This document shows, piece after piece, positions 1 to 7,610 of a DNA stretch of 47,914 bases (position 1 is the first letter of the stretch; the number at the start of each line of letters is the position of its first letter). A model generated the notes under the pieces. The model saw only the letters and a list, made by a program, of their open reading frames with translations, was not told where the DNA came from and searched no databases. Source of the stretch: CAYJBH01 sp964369445. GTDB lineage: Bacteria > Bacillota > Clostridia > Oscillospirales > Ruminococcaceae. A program made the position numbers and the translations under genes. Location of the stretch: positions 1-47,914 of the forward strand of contig CAYJFU010000007.1 in NCBI GenBank assembly GCA_964369445.1, read 5' to 3'.

Positions 1-1540
1 CTCGGCGAAACACGCACATATATTGACGATGGATTTTCGGGCACGAACTTTCAGCGTCCGGGGTTTATCTCAATGAAAGACGACATAGACAAAGGAATTA
101 TTCACACGGTGGTTGTCCGTGACCTTTCGAGGTTTGGGCGTGACTACATAAATGTCGGATATTTTGTGGATAGTTACTTCCCCGACAACGATGTTAGGTT
201 TATTGCCATCAACGATTTTGTCGATACAAACGATGGCGAAAACGACTTTATGCCTTACAAAAACATATCAAACGAGCAATTCGCAAAGGACACCAGCCGC
301 AAGGTGAGGATGGCGCATCGACTGCGAGGCAACAACGGTCATCCACTGGCAAAACCGCCGTTCGGGTACAAGAAAAATCCAAGCAGTAAGACAAGTTGGC
401 TTGTCGATGAGGTGGCATCAGAGGTGGTAAAACGCATCTTTAAGATGACTATCGACGGCTTTGGCACAGAGCAAATTGCCGGAATGTTGGAGCATGAAAA
501 GGTGCTCACCCCCAACCACTACGCCAAGGAAAACGGTTATAAAGTGAGCGGGCGATTGAGCGACAACAAGTACCGCTGGCGAAGCTCCACCGTTTCAAAG
601 GTGCTTGCACTGCGTGAATACTGCGGCGATATCGTCAACTTCAAGACCTACTCCAAGTCATACAAAAACAAAAAGCGACGTGTAAATCCGGTGGAAAACC
701 GAGTTGTTTTTGAGGGTGTAAACCAGCCGATTATTGACAGAGCGACGTTTGAAAAGGTGCAGAAAACCCGTGGGAAGATATACAACAGCAAGCGCAAAGA
801 AAAGGAACACCACATGTTTTCCGGACTGCTCGGATTGCGGCTCAAACCTACATTTCCACTTTAATCAAGGTAACGAAAGCATCCAGTATTTCAGTTGTTC
901 CAAAAACAACAGTCGCAACCGAGAATGCCCCACCACCCACTATGTCAGGACAGATTTTCTGGAAGAGGTGGTGCGTCGTGATCTAAACCGAGTAATTGAG
1001 TTTAGTGAACAGTATAAGGATGAATTTCTGAAAATTCTTCTCGACAACACCGGCGCTGAGATGGAGAGGCAGTCAAACTATCTTGAAGATCAGATAGAAA
1101 AACTAACCAAGCGCAACACCGAGTTAGACCGCCTTTTTAACAGCGTTTATGAGGATAAGGTGAACGGCACGGTATCGGAGGAACGATTTAAGCGTATGAC
1201 ACAGGGTTTTGAAACGGAACAAAACGACAACATCATTGAGATTGACCGTTGTAAAAAGCTCTTAAATGCCAGAACAGTGGAAATCGACACCGCAAAGGCT
1301 TTCCTTGATATCATTGAAAAAACAACCTGCATCGAAAAACTAACAGCGCCTGTCCTGCGTGAATTTGTGGATAAAATAATAATCCACCACAGGCATAGGT
1401 TGGACGGTGAGGAAGTGCAGAAGATTGAAATTTTCTACAACGTGATAGGAAAGTTTATAATCCCGGTACACCTATATGCACTCGATGAGGTTGCGATGGA
1501 CACAAGGCAAGGAGTTCATGTTGTGGCGCTTACGGCATAG
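1..1540 (+). pseudogene. Large serine recombinase, 5'-truncated by the window and frameshifted
   Basis: The reading frame is open from base 1, so the N-terminal part of the catalytic domain lies outside the window. Visible parts are the end of the resolvase domain (DDGFSGTNFQRPGF, then VVRDLSRFGRDY), the Recombinase domain (GHPLAKPPFGYKKN onward), a zinc beta-ribbon and a coiled C-terminal region ending in a DUF4368-like tail (FVDKIIIHHRHRLDGEEVQK). This is the Tn4451/TndX-type integrase family, which excises and inserts clostridial mobile elements. Near 827-836 the frame jumps: FSGLL runs on in frame 1 to a stop at 864, while CSDCGSNLHFHFN continues in frame 2 to 1540. The shift removes the first cysteine of the zinc ribbon. 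A -8 deletion between two TGCTC repeats would explain it (inference). Probably inactive unless the shift is an assembly error. Confidence 0.9.
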
Positions 1541-1554
1541 GGTTTAAAAAAGAC

Positions 1555-1590
1555 GAATAGGATTTACGAAATCCTTCGTAAATCCTATTC
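1555..1590. repeat. Perfect 16-bp inverted repeat after the recombinase
   Basis: Arms 1555-1570 and 1575-1590 pair perfectly around a 4-base loop (ATCC). No T-run follows on the plus strand (GGGCC follows), but a run of six T lies just after it on the minus strand. It may be a terminator acting on leftward transcription, or an element-end structure. Confidence 0.7.
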
Positions 1591-1710
1591 GGGCCGTCGT
1601 TATGGTGCGGATATTCATAACCAAAGTAAAATTATACCACAGGCATATTCAACTAAATAATTCTGTACTAAATCTGTGTAAAGCCGAACATTTAGAAAGG
1701 ATTTAACATT

Positions 1711-2112
1711 ATGTCTAATACAACATCAAACAACAACTTACCTAAAACTAAAATTCAAAACGGTATTTCCTACACCCTGCACGGAGATTATTATTTACCG
1801 GATTTTACATTACATACCGAAAAAGGAGATTATTCTTTCGGTATGTATGGAAGAATGCGACTTCGATATCTTAAAGAACATCGACCGATTGACTACTCAA
1901 AACTTCTCACCACGTGCAAATTGAATAAGCATTTACATGAGATTGATGTACAGTGCAGTGAAATGAATGAGCAGATAGTTAAGAAGTTAGCTGAACATAA
2001 TGGTGTTGATGAACGATTGTAAGAAGAAAATCAGATGCTTTGGGTAGGTTATATGAACGCTTTTATAGAACAAGCACGAGAAGCAGTAAATACTAGAATG
2101 ATCTGCGCATAA
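1711..2112 (+). pseudogene. tnpV: TnpV family transposon protein with an in-frame stop
   Basis: The ORF starts after an AGAAAGGAT ribosome-binding site and carries TnpV family motifs (YTLHGDYYLPD, YGRMRLRYLKEHR). TnpV is a small protein of unknown role carried by clostridial conjugative and mobilisable transposons next to serine recombinases. The frame is interrupted by TAA at 2020-2022 (ERL-stop-EENQMLWVGYMNAF) and then continues coherently for 30 codons to TAA at 2110-2112. The expected residue at the stop is Lys or Gln, one base change away. A 33-bp stretch (1771-1803) recurs at 45857-45889, 31/33 identical and in the same orientation, so a second tnpV remnant lies at the other side of the sugar island. 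Confidence 0.8.
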
Positions 2113-2116
2113 TTAT

Positions 2117-2154
2117 AATTTAAGCCGCTACATAAAATTGTAGCGGCTTAAATT
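2117..2154. terminator. Hairpin terminator downstream of tnpV
   Basis: A perfect 16-bp stem (2117-2132 with 2139-2154, loop TAAAAT) carries A/T-rich flanks on both sides and GTTTGTTTTAG downstream. It could serve both tnpV and the leftward lacI-type gene. Confidence 0.7.
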
Positions 2155-2211
2155 CAGTTTGTTTTAGTATAAATTTTTATTTTCAAGCTTGTTGGTATAC
2201 AGATTAATACA

Positions 2212-2245
2212 AATTGTATAAAATATAGTCAATATTTATACAATT
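2212..2245 (-). terminator. AT-rich hairpin just after the LacI-type gene
   Basis: Arms 2212-2226 and 2232-2245 pair with a single bulged A around a 5-base loop. It sits 4 bases past the stop of the leftward regulator gene. The stem is almost all A/T, so it is a weak terminator at best. Confidence 0.35.
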
Positions 2246-2249
2246 AATT

Positions 2250-3272
2250 TTATTTGTTCTTTTTCGCCCTGCCGGTCGACTTTCTTACGACAAGCTCCGG
2301 CTCAATCATAAGTGTACTAGGCTCCTTCGAGCCCTCTATAATTCGCACGAGCATGTCTACCGACATGGTGCTCATTTGAGAAATATTTTGCTTAACAGTT
2401 GTCAAGGGTATAGCTGAAACGTTCGAAAATACGACGTCATCATATCCAGCAAGCGAAATATCCTCAGGTATTCTGATACCGTTATTCATAAGCGAACGCA
2501 GTGCTCCGAGTGCCATCATATCGTTCATGGCAACAATTGCATCAATGTTTTTGCCACTGCTTATAAGCTGTTCGGTCATATAAAACGCCTGCTCAAACGT
2601 CACCGAACTGCATTCAATAAACTTGCTGTTGTCAACCTCAAAACCGTATTCACAAAATGCTTCTTTGTACCCCTCAATTCGCGTCAGGGTTGGGATCATT
2701 TCAGGATTGCAACTCAAAAAATAAATGTCTTTATGTCCCAAATCAAGCAGGTATTTTATGAGTTGATAACTGCCGTTTTTAAGGTTAACCATTACATACG
2801 GACTTTTTAAATTTTGATAGTATGATGTTACAAAAATGTGTTTTATATTGTTACGACAAAGTTTTACCGTATAATCAGCATCAATAATTTCTTTGTTAGT
2901 CGGCGCGATTATTATACCGTCAACGCGCTCCGATATAAACTGGTCGATAATCTGCTCCTCCAAACTTCTGCTGTCGTTAGAAAAAGCAAACAGAGGACTA
3001 TAGCCCTTAAGGCGTATATGTTCGCCACACTGCTTGACAAGCTCACCGTAGTAGGGGTTTGTGATATCCGGCACCACAACGCCGATTAGTTTTGTAGACT
3101 TTTTAGCCAGTCCCTGCGCGTTTGCATTTGGCAGGTAACCCATCTTTACAGCTGTACCACAGACCCTTTCCCGTGTCTTCTCATTGACGACACTTTTGTT
3201 GTTAAGCGCTAATGAGACGGTAGCCTCAGATAGGCCCAACTCCTGCGCTATGTCGGATAATGTGATTGCCAT
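2250..3272 (-). CDS. LacI-family transcriptional regulator
   Basis: A 340-residue protein with an N-terminal LacI helix-turn-helix (ITLSDIAQELGLSEATVSLA, residues 3-22, followed by the hinge LAKKSTKLIGVVVPD) and a periplasmic-binding-protein-like sugar-sensing domain (ITNPYYGEL, AMNDMMALGAL, PEDISLAGYDD). Length and domain order are standard. The ATG follows AAGGAG by five bases. It is the last gene of a leftward run: mannosidase, two permeases, binding protein, isomerase, regulator. It probably represses that run, and two LacI-type palindromes with a central CG lie in the promoter region of the mannosidase gene (10390-10407 and 10491-10520). The effector is not visible; a mannose-type sugar is a reasonable guess from the neighbours. 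Confidence 0.92.
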   Translation of the reverse strand: MAITLSDIAQELGLSEATVSLALNNKSVVNEKTRERVCGTAVKMGYLPNANAQGLAKKSTKLIGVVVPDITNPYYGELVKQCGEHIRLKGYSPLFAFSNDSRSLEEQIIDQFISERVDGIIIAPTNKEIIDADYTVKLCRNNIKHIFVTSYYQNLKSPYVMVNLKNGSYQLIKYLLDLGHKDIYFLSCNPEMIPTLTRIEGYKEAFCEYGFEVDNSKFIECSSVTFEQAFYMTEQLISSGKNIDAIVAMNDMMALGALRSLMNNGIRIPEDISLAGYDDVVFSNVSAIPLTTVKQNISQMSTMSVDMLVRIIEGSKEPSTLMIEPELVVRKSTGRAKKNK

Positions 3273-3390
3273 AAAAACTCCTTATAATTTAGGCGTGTCA
3301 ACATCTTTGCAAAAATCGGCACGATAAACTAACGATACACAAATTTTAACACACTCGAAAACATTTTTCAATTTATTTGTGCAAAATGGT

Positions 3391-4084
3391 TTATTTTGCC
3401 TGCGGAATTTCATTAAAAAGATAGAGATACGGTTGCTCATCCTCATCTATTGTGGGGAACCGCCCTTTGGGATCGGCAAAATTGTTATGTATGGTATCAA
3501 CGTTTACTATAGAAACTTCTCCGACAAGCACCGTGCCACCCTCGCCCCAGAACTTGTGGTACTGACCGCACGGGAGCGTTATGCTCTCACCTACCTTTAG
3601 CCGCACAATGGCACCGGCCTCTGCCTTATAAGTTCTGCCATCGCTGTAGACGGTGACCTGCTTGTCGCTGACGGAGCCGTCCTCGTTTGATTCAAACAGC
3701 TGTATGACGAGATCGCCGCCGCCCCTGTTGATTATGTCCTCCATTTTTTTCCAATGGAAGTGGAGTGGTGTGACCTGATTCTCCTCAACAACNNNNNNNN
3801 NNAACAACGAGTATTTTTTCCGCGTATGGCTTGCAGTAGCTATCAGGTTTTGCGTAGCTTCCGTTGCGGATTGTGAACATCAAAAGACCTATCTTGCTGT
3901 AGTCGCCGTGACCAAAGTCGGTGATATCCCAACCGAGCATGGTGTCACGGATTTCGGTGTACTCTTCGCCGGCTTTTTCCCAGTCCTCTTTTTTCCAGTA
4001 GGCAAACGGCGGGAGTGCAAAGTTGTATTTTTCAAAAAGTGCAAGGGCACCTTTCATTGCGTTATTTATTTCCGATCTTTTCAT
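3391..4084 (-). CDS. D-lyxose ketol-isomerase (D-mannose isomerase activity likely), split by an N gap
   Basis: The N-terminal half (MKRSEINNAMKGALALFEKY) and the C-terminal half (TPLHFHWKKMEDIINRGGG; LPCGQYHKFWGEGG) match the cupin-fold D-lyxose isomerase family, which interconverts D-lyxose and D-xylulose and usually also D-mannose and D-fructose. The HFH, Glu and later His are the expected metal ligands. Ten N bases (3793-3802) separate the halves and put them in different frames. Both contig ends carry the same six bases (AACAAC). Collapsing that overlap and dropping the Ns removes 16 bases, restores one frame (KILVVEENQVT) and gives a 225-residue protein, the normal family length. So the gene is probably intact. 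It lies after the mannoside binding-protein gene and likely turns released mannose into fructose. Confidence 0.88.
3793..3802. other. Assembly gap (10 N)
   Basis: A run of ten N flanked by AACAAC on both sides. The flanking duplicates look like an unmerged contig overlap, since joining them restores the isomerase reading frame. Confidence 0.95.
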
Positions 4085-4114
4085 AAAAGCTTGTCCTTTC
4101 GGGTTTTGTTTCAG

Positions 4115-4147
4115 CTTGCTCCCCCCACCGATGGCAGGGGGAGCAAG
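4115..4147 (-). repeat. C-rich-arm hairpin between binding-protein and isomerase genes
   Basis: An 11-bp perfect stem (4115-4125 with 4137-4147) plus an inner CC/GG pairing. Read in the direction of the leftward operon the pyrimidine-rich arm comes first and A-rich sequence follows, as in the other members of this family at 12394, 27165, 34736, 38368 and 39453. No U-run follows, so it is not a standard terminator. Confidence 0.7.
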
Positions 4148-4167
4148 TCAAAATTTAAAATGTAGGA

Positions 4168-5538
4168 TTAACCTATCTGTGCGTAATCTGCCGCGATGTT
4201 ATCGCCGGTTTCTTGTGCTGTTTGTTGGTTCATGAACAGTAGGTCGATGTTTTTGTAAGCGGAATCAGACTTCTGTGTCCAGTTGGGTACGATCGGTGCG
4301 ATGTAGGTGCTGGAGTTCTCAATACCGGTTTTAAAAGCAGAGATGTCAATACCTTTATCGCCGTAGAAGTCGATGAATGCCTGCTGATAAGCTTCGATGG
4401 AGGGGAGAACTGTGCCGGTCTCCCCCATAAGTTTTTGGCTCTCTTCGCCACCAAACCATTTTACAAGTTCCCAAGCGGCATCTTTGTTATCGCTACCGCT
4501 GTAGATGCTCTGGCCAACGCCGTTTACGTTTGTCGAAGCGGTACCGTTCGGCCCTACCGGCATTTCGGCTGCGCCCCAGTTAAAGTCGCAGGTCTCTTCC
4601 AATGTTTTGAGTACCCAGTTGCCCATTGTGTACATGGCAACACTGCCTGTCGCGAACATGCTGTCAACACCCATTGAGCTTACCTGGCTAACTTCGGGGC
4701 TGACCTGGTACTTTGTGATAAGTTCTTGTGCCCAGTTGAGTGTCTCGATGGTTTTGGGGTCGTCGTACTTGTCGATGTCACCACCGTTCATGTGCACAAA
4801 GTTCCAGTAGAAGCAGTTGCCGCTGTTGTTGGTAAGGAAGCCGTATGACTCAACGTTTTCCGGATCAAAGTCGGGGCTTGTTGCGTTGTTGCCGTTTGCA
4901 TCAACGGTCATGAGCTGTGCCGTCTCGGTGAAAGAACCGCCGTCGATTGGGTTCCAGTCAAGGTCGGTCGGGTAGGGGACGCCATACTCATCAAACAGGT
5001 CTTTGTTGTATACAACCTGAATGGAATCCCAGTCCTGCGGCATAACGTACAGTTGGTCTTCCAGTGTGTAGATGTCAAGTACGTCTTGATTGTGCAGGCT
5101 CAAATCAAACCCGTCACGCTCGATGTACGGTGTCAGCGATTCCGCCGCGCCGGCATCCTGTAAGGATAGGAAGTAGTATGTCTGGTTCATGAATATGTCG
5201 GGTGCTGTGCCACCTGCAACCTCAGTTTGCAGTTTTGTCCAGTACTGGTTCCACTGCGAAAGCTCGGTGCTGACATTGATGTTGGGATAGATTTCGTTGA
5301 ACATTGCGATGGACTGCTTTAGAGCCTCTTCCTGCTCAGGTACCCAAAATGCAAAGCGTATGTCTGCTGCCATGTCGTTTGTTGCAGTGCCGTCGCCGGT
5401 ATCTTCCGCCGCCGGGGTCTCGCTTGCTGCCGGTGCAGCTTCGCTTGTCGGTGCTTCTGCTGCACAACCGGAGAGCATAAGAGCAACGATTGTCATTATG
5501 CTAACGAGTGAAAGCAATGTTTTCTTGACGTATTTCAT
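4168..5538 (-). CDS. ABC transporter sugar-binding lipoprotein (mannoside module)
   Basis: An extracellular solute-binding protein of family 1 (MalE-like), 456 residues from the chosen start. The start at 5538 is preferred over the upstream in-frame ATG at 5583 because AAAGGAG precedes it and a signal peptide begins there. It has a lysine-rich n-region, a hydrophobic core and a lipobox ending LSGC (Cys 25), then an Ala/Glu/Pro-rich linker typical of Gram-positive lipoproteins. The mature domain has the usual features (FAFWVPEQEEALKQ, MFATGSVAMYTMGNW). It delivers sugars to the two permeases encoded upstream. The neighbouring GH38 gene and lyxose/mannose isomerase suggest mannosides. No ATPase gene is present in the operon. 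Confidence 0.9.
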   Translation of the reverse strand: MKYVKKTLLSLVSIMTIVALMLSGCAAEAPTSEAAPAASETPAAEDTGDGTATNDMAADIRFAFWVPEQEEALKQSIAMFNEIYPNINVSTELSQWNQYWTKLQTEVAGGTAPDIFMNQTYYFLSLQDAGAAESLTPYIERDGFDLSLHNQDVLDIYTLEDQLYVMPQDWDSIQVVYNKDLFDEYGVPYPTDLDWNPIDGGSFTETAQLMTVDANGNNATSPDFDPENVESYGFLTNNSGNCFYWNFVHMNGGDIDKYDDPKTIETLNWAQELITKYQVSPEVSQVSSMGVDSMFATGSVAMYTMGNWVLKTLEETCDFNWGAAEMPVGPNGTASTNVNGVGQSIYSGSDNKDAAWELVKWFGGEESQKLMGETGTVLPSIEAYQQAFIDFYGDKGIDISAFKTGIENSSTYIAPIVPNWTQKSDSAYKNIDLLFMNQQTAQETGDNIAADYAQIG

Positions 5539-5583
5539 ATTAAATCTCCTTTTTTTAATATATTGAACATGAATCTTTTCCAT

Positions 5584-5690
5584 GTTTCAAACGAGAAGTG
5601 CGTAGCTATATAAAGTCAGCAACCTAAACAAGACAAGTCTTGCCCCCAGTTGTTGGCATGTAATAGCTGTTTGAAATTTTTGGGTGCTCT
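5584..5690. repeat. Nested imperfect palindrome between permease and binding-protein genes
   Basis: Outer arms TTTCAAAC/GTTTGAAA, middle AGCTA/TAGCT and CAAC/GTTG, and a central CAAGAC-AA-GTCTTG at 5629-5642 make a nested, imperfect inverted repeat filling the whole spacer. It may be a decayed member of the intergenic palindromic elements described elsewhere in the window. Confidence 0.45.
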
Positions 5691-6530
5691 TTATTTAAAA
5701 CCTGTAAGCGTTATGGATTCCATAAGGTAATCACGCGCCGCTATAAACACAATGAGCAATGGAACGATGGATATTATCGAGGCGGCAGTAAGTCCGGGCC
5801 AGTCGACGTTTAGGTAATTAAAGAACAACATGGCAATAGCGGTCGGGATGGTGCGCATCGCTTCGCGGTTGGTGACGACAAGCGGCCAGAGGAAGTCGTT
5901 CCAGGTAGCGACCATACGTACAAGACCGATGGTCAGCAGTGCATTTTTACTCAGCGGCAGGAACAGCTGAAAGAAAATCCTGAACTGGTTGCAGCCGTCT
6001 ATCTCCGCGGCTTCCTGAATGGAGTCCGGCACTGAGTCGAAAAATTGCTTTAAAAAGAACACGGTAAATGCGTTGCCGAAAAAATAAGGCAGGATAAGCG
6101 CGACATAAGTGTCGATGAAGTCCATCATACGCATCATGATAAACTGTGGAACAAGCACAATGATGGTTGGCACCATCATACTGGCAAGAAACATCATAAA
6201 CAGCACATTTTTGCCGGGGAACTGTATTCTGGCAAAAGCGTATGCGGCAAGAGCGCTGAAAAACACCTGTCCGACCACCGACATAACGGTGACGAATATC
6301 GAGTTGAAGAAGAATACTTCAAAAGGTGCACGGTTTAGCGCATAAACAAAGTTGTCGAGGGTAAATGTCGACGGGATAACCTCCGGCGGAAAGCTGAGCA
6401 TCTCCTGTGACGGCTTTAAAGAGGTTAAAAATGTCCAAAGTATTGGAAAAAGGGCGAATATTGCACCCACAATGCAGAACACATAGAGCACCGTCTTGCC
6501 TATGTAACTGCTTACACCTGTTCGTTTCAT
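5691..6530 (-). CDS. Carbohydrate ABC transporter permease, MalG type
   Basis: A 279-residue inner-membrane permease with about six hydrophobic segments. The first is VLYVFCIVGAIFALFPILWT, and the MalG-type motif TSLKPSQEM follows. The EAA loop that docks to the ATPase is EAAEIDGCNQFRIFFQLFLP. It starts at ATG after GGAAAGG. It follows the MalF-type gene by 17 bases and precedes the binding-protein gene, an order (permease, permease, binding protein) reversed from the other two importers in this window. Confidence 0.93.
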   Translation of the reverse strand: MKRTGVSSYIGKTVLYVFCIVGAIFALFPILWTFLTSLKPSQEMLSFPPEVIPSTFTLDNFVYALNRAPFEVFFFNSIFVTVMSVVGQVFFSALAAYAFARIQFPGKNVLFMMFLASMMVPTIIVLVPQFIMMRMMDFIDTYVALILPYFFGNAFTVFFLKQFFDSVPDSIQEAAEIDGCNQFRIFFQLFLPLSKNALLTIGLVRMVATWNDFLWPLVVTNREAMRTIPTAIAMLFFNYLNVDWPGLTAASIISIVPLLIVFIAARDYLMESITLTGFK

Positions 6531-6547
6531 ATATTTCAGCCTTTCCT

Positions 6548-7468
6548 TTATGAAGAGTAGTCGGTTGTGATGTCCTTGTTAAACAGCTTATATTGCGCAA
6601 CGGTTATGACGATGAGTATGACAAACAGTATAACGGACATGGCGCAGGCGTAGCCCATTTTAAAATACTGAAATGCGTTGTTGTAGATGTAGTAATAGTA
6701 CACCCTGGTGGCATCGCCGGGGCCGCCTTGATACATGCCGAATATGAGGTCGAATATCTGAAATGAGCCTATAACCGATGTAATAACGGCAAACATAATG
6801 GTGGGGCGCATGAGCGGTAACGTGATATAGATGAGCCGTTGAAAGGAGTTTGCACCGTCGATCATATCCGCCTCGTACAGTGTGGCGGGTATGTTGCCAA
6901 GACCGGCGGTGAACACAAGCATATGATATCCACAGTAGACCCACATGTTTATGACGGCAATGGACACCATAGGGAACCACGAGGCGTTGACGAGCGGATC
7001 CAAACTGAGTCCGATGTTTCCAAGAAAGTAGTTTACGACACCAAACGTAGGGTCGAGTAGCCACTTCCAAACAAATCCGACGACGACCGGGGTAATTATC
7101 CACGGCAATATGTAACTTGCCCGGAAAAAGACTTTGGCAAATATTTTTTGTTTCATTGCAAGTGCCATAAAAAATGCGAGGGTGAGACTTGCAGGGATGT
7201 GCACCACCATGTAAAAAAGTGTGACCCCGATAGCGTTCCAAAATAGCGGATCCGCAAAAAGATTTATATAGTTTCCAAGCCCCAATGGAACAGGGTCGTT
7301 AACGACGTTCCAGTCAAAAAAGCTGAGTATAAATGCTGCAATTGTTGGAATGAATATAAATACAAGCAGTCCTAAAAACGCCGGTGCGATGAAGATGTAT
7401 CCGGTCAGCGCTTTTCGAGCGTTAGCTTTTTTTCTGCTGGTATATGTAGGCTTCGCCTGAGCAGTCAT
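6548..7468 (-). CDS. Carbohydrate ABC transporter permease, MalF type
   Basis: A 306-residue membrane protein of the sugar ABC permease family. An Ala/Lys-rich cytoplasmic N-terminus is followed by a membrane segment (YIFIAPAFLGLLVFIFIPTI) and FFDWN, typical of MalF/UgpA-type subunits. The EAA loop reads YEADMIDGANSFQRLIYITL, and GPGDATRVYYYYIYNNAF is the usual C-terminal motif. The start follows GAGAAAGGACAG. It partners the MalG-type subunit directly downstream. The 142-base spacer to the mannosidase gene upstream contains a small hairpin (7556-7572) but no convincing promoter, so it is probably co-transcribed with the mannosidase. Confidence 0.93.
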   Translation of the reverse strand: MTAQAKPTYTSRKKANARKALTGYIFIAPAFLGLLVFIFIPTIAAFILSFFDWNVVNDPVPLGLGNYINLFADPLFWNAIGVTLFYMVVHIPASLTLAFFMALAMKQKIFAKVFFRASYILPWIITPVVVGFVWKWLLDPTFGVVNYFLGNIGLSLDPLVNASWFPMVSIAVINMWVYCGYHMLVFTAGLGNIPATLYEADMIDGANSFQRLIYITLPLMRPTIMFAVITSVIGSFQIFDLIFGMYQGGPGDATRVYYYYIYNNAFQYFKMGYACAMSVILFVILIVITVAQYKLFNKDITTDYSS

Positions 7469-7610
7469 GTTCTGTCCTTTCTCGCATTATAGTCACTAAA
7501 CTTGAAAAACCATAATTGTGTAAAATATTAAATTTGCGCGACAATATCCAAGGCTATAACCTATAAGGTTATGCACTGCTTAAATTTTAAAAACGTTCAA
7601 ACGGTTTTGC

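Noticed and set aside
6660..7241. 193-codon ORF overlapping the MalF-type permease on the same strand
   Set aside because: It is an out-of-frame shadow, rich in His, Arg and Cys with no family motif, while the overlapping frame is a clear permease.
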